DNA of 11,019 nt from Cellvibrionales bacterium (GTDB lineage: Bacteria > Pseudomonadota > Gammaproteobacteria > Pseudomonadales > JAHEGP01). The DNA lies in the NCBI GenBank assembly GCA_024645065.1, contig JAHEGP010000089.1:1-11019 (forward strand), read 5' to 3'. A program made the position numbers and the translations under genes. The notes below the pieces were generated by a model that was not told the DNA's origin, did no database searches, and saw only the letters and a list, made by a program, of their open reading frames with translations. Numbering within the stretch: the stretch's first letter is position 1; every line of letters begins with the position of its first letter. Shown here one piece after another: positions 8,762-11,019 of this stretch.

Positions 8762-9136
8762 CTAACTATTGGCCGGCTTTAACACATCTTTTATCGTAGC
8801 CAACAGCATGTTTTCCTGAACCGGCTTTACCAGATAACCTCGTGCTCCCTGCCGCTTACCCCATACGCGGTCAGTTTCCTGGTTTTTTGTTGTGACAATC
8901 ACCACGGGAATATGGTTTGTGCGTTGGTCCTTGCTGATCTGCCGCGTTGCTTGAAAGCCGTTCAGACCTGGCATAACAATGTCCATCAAAACCATGTCTG
9001 GTAGTTCTTTACCGGCAATAGCTACACCCTCTTCGCCGCTGCTAGCCTCCAGTACTTCGTGGCCCTGGCTGGTAAGCATGGTACGGATTAAATGGGTTTC
9101 AGTTGGGGAATCATCAACAATCAGTATTCGTGCCAC
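8762..9136 (-). CDS. pilH: PilH, single-domain CheY-like response regulator
   Basis: Stand-alone receiver domain (124 residues) that takes phosphate from ChpA; in Pseudomonas PilH is associated with pilus retraction and with limiting pathway output. All receiver residues are present: acidic pair D8-D9 in ILIVDDSPTE, phospho-acceptor D52 in VLMDIVMPGLNG, T82 in VIVTTK and K104 in YLVKPV. There is no output domain. The start is a GTG (9134-9136), supported by the strong ribosome binding site AAGAGG (9145-9150) spaced 8 bases away and by the standard ARILIVDD opening. It follows pilG by 41 bases and precedes pilI by 27. It is called PilH rather than PilG by operon order and by the 'DDSPTE' and 'GKRQGA' sequence style. 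Confidence 0.95.
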   Translation of the reverse strand: MARILIVDDSPTETHLIRTMLTSQGHEVLEASSGEEGVAIAGKELPDMVLMDIVMPGLNGFQATRQISKDQRTNHIPVVIVTTKNQETDRVWGKRQGARGYLVKPVQENMLLATIKDVLKPANS

Positions 9137-9177
9137 TTGGTATACCTCTTTTCCAAAAACTTTTTGATCCGCGATTC

Positions 9178-9570
9178 CTAGGCAGCCAGATTGCTCACGT
9201 GAGCTTCTATAGCCCCGAGCAATTCGTTCTTGCTAAATGGTTTCGTTAGATACTGATCCGAGCCGACAATACGGCCCTTGGCCTTGTCGAACAGCCCGTC
9301 CTTGCTAGACAACATAATTACAGGGGTCGACTTGAACTCACTGTTGTTCTTAATCAGCGCACAGGTTTGATAACCGTCCAGGCGTGGCATCATGATGTCC
9401 ACAAATATAATGTCTGGCCGGTTATCTGCAATTTTTGCCAGGGCGTCAAAACCATCTACAGCGGTAAAAACTGTACAGCCAACTTTTCTCAGCAAAGTTT
9501 CTGCTGTGCGACGTATCGTCTTGCTGTCATCAATAACCATTACCTTTAGACTTTCAAAATTGACTTCCAT
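9178..9570 (-). CDS. pilG: PilG, single-domain CheY-like response regulator
   Basis: First gene of the Pil-Chp operon: a stand-alone receiver (130 residues) that in Pseudomonas promotes pilus extension and activates cAMP synthesis when phosphorylated by ChpA. Signature residues are D14-D15 (MVIDDSKTIRRTAE), phospho-acceptor D58 (IFVDIMMPRLDGY), S88 in VIMLSSKDG and K110 in YLTKPF. The 'DDSKTIRRTAE' helix and 'SSKDGLFDKAKGR' loop are characteristic of PilG. The ATG at 9568-9570 has a clear ribosome binding site AAGGGA (9579-9584 as TCCCTT on the plus strand) 8 bases upstream. There is no DNA-binding or other effector domain. It is transcribed divergently from gshB. Confidence 0.96.
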   Translation of the reverse strand: MEVNFESLKVMVIDDSKTIRRTAETLLRKVGCTVFTAVDGFDALAKIADNRPDIIFVDIMMPRLDGYQTCALIKNNSEFKSTPVIMLSSKDGLFDKAKGRIVGSDQYLTKPFSKNELLGAIEAHVSNLAA

Positions 9571-9664
9571 AGAATCGTTCCCTTATTGGCAGCAGCGACG
9601 ACCTTTGGACGGGCGGCGCTGGTCGCTCAGGTAAACGCTGAGCTGTAATTGACATGCTTGAGTA

Positions 9665-9693
9665 ACTATAGATTTCGTTGTGGAATTTTGCAT
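9665..9693 (-). promoter_or_regulatory. Candidate sigma-70 promoter for pilG operon
   Basis: On the minus strand TATAGT (9665-9670, plus-strand ACTATA) has 5 of 6 matches to a -10 box. Seventeen bases upstream lies ATGCAA (9688-9693, plus-strand TTGCAT), a poor -35 box. The -35 region falls in the centre of the 9681-9700 dyad, which would fit a regulated promoter. This is the best candidate by eye, not a demonstrated start site; the leader to pilG would be about 90 bases. Confidence 0.35.
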
Positions 9694-9700
9694 AATTCCA
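9681..9700. repeat. 20-base inverted repeat, possible operator
   Basis: TGGAATT (9681-9687) and AATTCCA (9694-9700) are perfect 7-base inverted arms separated by 6 bases. The dyad lies between the two divergent promoters: over the putative -35 of pilG and about 50 bases upstream of the probable gshB start of transcription. The size and symmetry suit a dimeric regulator, but the motif is not one recognised here (it does not match a CRP/Vfr TGTGA-type site or a sigma-54 promoter). Being AT-rich it could also arise by chance. Confidence 0.5.
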
Positions 9701-9730
9701 GGGTGAATAATTTGGCCGCGGATTTGGGGA

Positions 9731-9736
9731 TATAAT
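9731..9736 (+). promoter_or_regulatory. Consensus -10 box (TATAAT) for gshB
   Basis: A perfect TATAAT lies 83 bases before the gshB start codon, in the correct orientation. The hexamers at 16-18 base spacing (around 9707-9714, AT-rich) resemble TTGACA poorly, and there is no TG extended element directly before it, so an activator or UP-type contribution may be needed. The call rests on the -10 alone. Confidence 0.45.
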
Positions 9737-9819
9737 CGACACTTCCAGACTGGCCGCAGCGAACCTTTTCCAGTCCAAAGATCATGCTCTGAAGAGCCCT
9801 TTTCTCAAGGTAACAAGCT

Positions 9820-10776
9820 ATGACGATCCGACTTGGCGTAATCATGGACGCTATAGAAAGTATCAGCGTCAAAAAGGATTCGACCCTCGCTATGCTGGTG
9901 GCGGCCAGGGCTCGGGGCTGGCAGGTTTTTTACATGCAACAGTCTGATTTATATCTGGATTCCGGAAATGCCATGGGCAGGGCCCGGCACCTTACCGCGG
10001 TTAGCTACGACCCGCATGCCTGGTACCGCGCAGAGGCACCAGAGGTGTTCGAACTGGCGAGTTTTGACGTCCTGCTGATGCGCAAAGACCCGCCTTTCGA
10101 CAATGAGTATATCTACACCACCTACATCCTTGACGCCGCTGAAAGGCAGGGTGTGCTGGTCGTGAACAAACCCTCCAGCCTGCGAGACTGCAATGAAAAA
10201 ATTTTTGCGACCCAGTTCACAAACTGCACACCTCCCCTCCTGGTGAGCCGCAATCCGGGTCAGTTGCGCGACTTTTTGCGGCAACACCATGACGTAGTCA
10301 TGAAACCCCTGGATGGCATGGGCGGCACAATGATCTTCCGTGTCAAGCGAGACGACCCGAATATCTCGGTGATCATCGAGACACTGACTGCGTTCGGGAC
10401 TCGGACCATAATGGCACAACAATTCATCCCCGAGATCAGTGAGGGCGACAAAAGAATCCTGTTGATCGATGGGGAGCCCATTCCCTATTGTCTTGCCCGC
10501 GTTCCAGCCAGCGGTGAGACCAGAGGCAACCTGGCGGCAGGCGGCAAGGGAGAAGCTCGCCCCCTGACTGATCGGGACCGCTGGATTTGTAATCAGGTCG
10601 CACCTACCCTTAAGGCAAAGCAATTGTTGTTTGTCGGGCTCGATGTGATTGGCGATTACCTGACTGAAATCAACGTCACCAGTCCAACATGCATCCGGGA
10701 AATTGACGCTGCTTACGCAACCGACATTGGCGGTAAGCTGATGGACTGTATCGGCAATAAACTGGAAAGAAAGTAG
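9820..10776 (+). CDS. gshB: Glutathione synthetase (ATP-dependent, prokaryotic type)
   Basis: Catalyses the second step of glutathione synthesis in the cytosol: gamma-glutamylcysteine + glycine + ATP gives glutathione + ADP + phosphate. It has 318 residues, the normal bacterial GshB length (about 315). The N-terminal domain opens RLGVIMDAIESISVKKDST (4-22) and contains MRKDPPFDNEYIYTTYIL (87-104). The ATP-grasp part has the loop KPLDGMGGT (162-170), EGDKRILLIDGEP (208-220), RGNLAAGGKGE (235-245) and the metal/substrate segment TEINVTSPTCIRE (282-294), all intact. The start ATG has AAGG (9807-9810) 9 bases upstream. A consensus -10 box lies 83 bases ahead. It is the first gene of a two-gene operon with the tonB-like gene, 5 bases downstream; its function is metabolic and not obviously tied to the pilus genes. 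Confidence 0.98.
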   Translation: MTIRLGVIMDAIESISVKKDSTLAMLVAARARGWQVFYMQQSDLYLDSGNAMGRARHLTAVSYDPHAWYRAEAPEVFELASFDVLLMRKDPPFDNEYIYTTYILDAAERQGVLVVNKPSSLRDCNEKIFATQFTNCTPPLLVSRNPGQLRDFLRQHHDVVMKPLDGMGGTMIFRVKRDDPNISVIIETLTAFGTRTIMAQQFIPEISEGDKRILLIDGEPIPYCLARVPASGETRGNLAAGGKGEARPLTDRDRWICNQVAPTLKAKQLLFVGLDVIGDYLTEINVTSPTCIREIDAAYATDIGGKLMDCIGNKLERK

Positions 10777-10781
10777 CTCAT

Positions 10782-11019
10782 ATGTTGCAAAGCTATCCCC
10801 TGGATCGTGACCTCGATCGCATCAGCGTATCTGCGCTGCTGGCACTCTTGCTGCATGGCGTGATGCTGTTTGGGCTTGGCTTCGCCCTGGAAAGTGCTAC
10901 CCAGGCGCCGCCGCGACTCGAGATAACCCTCGCGCCGCACAAGAGTCTTGTAGCACCCGAGGAAGCCGACTTCCTTTCGCAACACAATCAGCAAGGCAGC
11001 GGCACCCTGGATAAAAAGC
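10782..11019 (+). CDS. tonB3: TonB-family energy transducer, TonB3-like (N-terminal part, cut by window edge)
   Basis: Seventy-nine codons are visible, from the ATG at 10782-10784 to the end of the window, with no stop. A short cytoplasmic start (MLQSYPLDRDLDR) is followed by one membrane helix (about 14-36, SVSALLALLLHGVMLFGLGF) holding a His (H25), as in TonB anchors, though the usual SxxxH pair reads AxxxH (A21, H25). Next come the periplasmic segment LEITLAPHKS and ADFLSQHNQQGSGTLDKK (62-79), typical of the PA0406/TonB3 group, which neighbours gshB in Pseudomonas and has been tied to twitching motility there. The C-terminal TonB domain lies outside the window, and no exbB/exbD is visible. 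It begins 5 bases after the gshB stop, so it is probably co-transcribed. The family call is good; the specific TonB3 symbol rests on synteny and this short segment. Confidence 0.85.
   Translation, partial: MLQSYPLDRDLDRISVSALLALLLHGVMLFGLGFALESATQAPPRLEITLAPHKSLVAPEEADFLSQHNQQGSGTLDKK

Larger units (their letters stand above)
9571..9819. promoter_or_regulatory. Divergent intergenic region between pilG and gshB
   Basis: This 249-base stretch separates the two transcription units and must carry at least one promoter in each direction. It is visibly more AT-rich around 9640-9740 than the flanking genes. It holds a 20-base dyad (9681-9700), a perfect TATAAT on the plus strand (9731-9736), a TATAGT on the minus strand (9665-9670) and the ribosome binding sites of both flanking genes. 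No small open frame with a convincing ribosome binding site was found in it. Two short dyads in the gshB leader (GACTGG/CCAGTC at 9748-9753 and 9770-9775; GCTCT/AGAGC at 9786-9797) are weak. Confidence 0.75.

Noticed and set aside
9649..9654. Perfect TTGACA on the plus strand as a -35 box
   Set aside because: No acceptable -10 hexamer lies 15-19 bases downstream; the nearest TATAGA is only 12 bases away and the TATAAT at 9731 is far too distant.
9681..9693. Sigma-54 type promoter (TGG...TGC) inside the dyad
   Set aside because: The GG and GC elements are separated by 6 bases instead of the required 10.
9786..9806. GCTCT-GA-AGAGC hairpin followed by CCTTTTCTC, terminator-like, before gshB
   Set aside because: The stem is only 4-5 base pairs, the T-run is interrupted, and it sits in the gshB leader directly before the ribosome binding site.
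9949..10623. 224-codon minus-strand open frame opposite gshB
   Set aside because: gshB on the other strand is a full-length conserved enzyme; the antisense frame has no ribosome binding site or recognisable domain.

Overview
This window is a conserved gammaproteobacterial locus, the Pil-Chp (Chp) chemosensory operon that controls type IV pilus twitching motility and surface sensing. It lies head-to-head with a short glutathione synthetase / TonB operon. The gene order, the proteins and the divergent orientation match the tonB3-gshB // pilG-pilH-pilI-pilJ-pilK-chpA arrangement known from Pseudomonas aeruginosa (recalled, not searched here). The organism is therefore probably a Pseudomonadales/Cellvibrionales-type gammaproteobacterium. 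The base composition looks moderate (roughly balanced GC), unlike high-GC Pseudomonas, so a marine relative is plausible, but the sequence does not name a genus.

Layout. Minus strand, read right to left from about 9570: pilG (CheY-like), pilH (CheY-like), pilI (CheW-like), pilJ (chemoreceptor), pilK (CheR-like methyltransferase), then chpA, a giant CheA-type histidine kinase. chpA has no stop codon from its ATG at 5043 down to base 1: 1681 codons, with the 3' end outside the window. Genes are separated by 3 to 73 bases, so they look like one transcription unit. Plus strand: gshB (9820-10776), followed 5 bases later by the start of a TonB-family gene that runs off the right edge. The 249-base gap between pilG and gshB holds the divergent control region, including a 20-base dyad and a consensus -10 box.

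How the genes work together (family knowledge). PilJ is the membrane receptor. PilI couples it to ChpA, which autophosphorylates on histidines of its Hpt modules and passes phosphate to the single-domain regulators PilG and PilH. PilK would methylate PilJ for adaptation. In Pseudomonas PilG and PilH act on pilus extension/retraction and on cAMP production. The TonB3-type protein next door has also been linked to twitching in Pseudomonas.

No undescribed system is visible. The points that deserve a second look lie inside ChpA, where the phosphotransfer array mixes three intact His modules with modules whose phospho-site is degenerate or replaced by Ser, and in the divergent intergenic region. 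No RNA gene, insertion sequence, CRISPR array or prophage element was seen, and there is no gene-free stretch longer than 249 bases.
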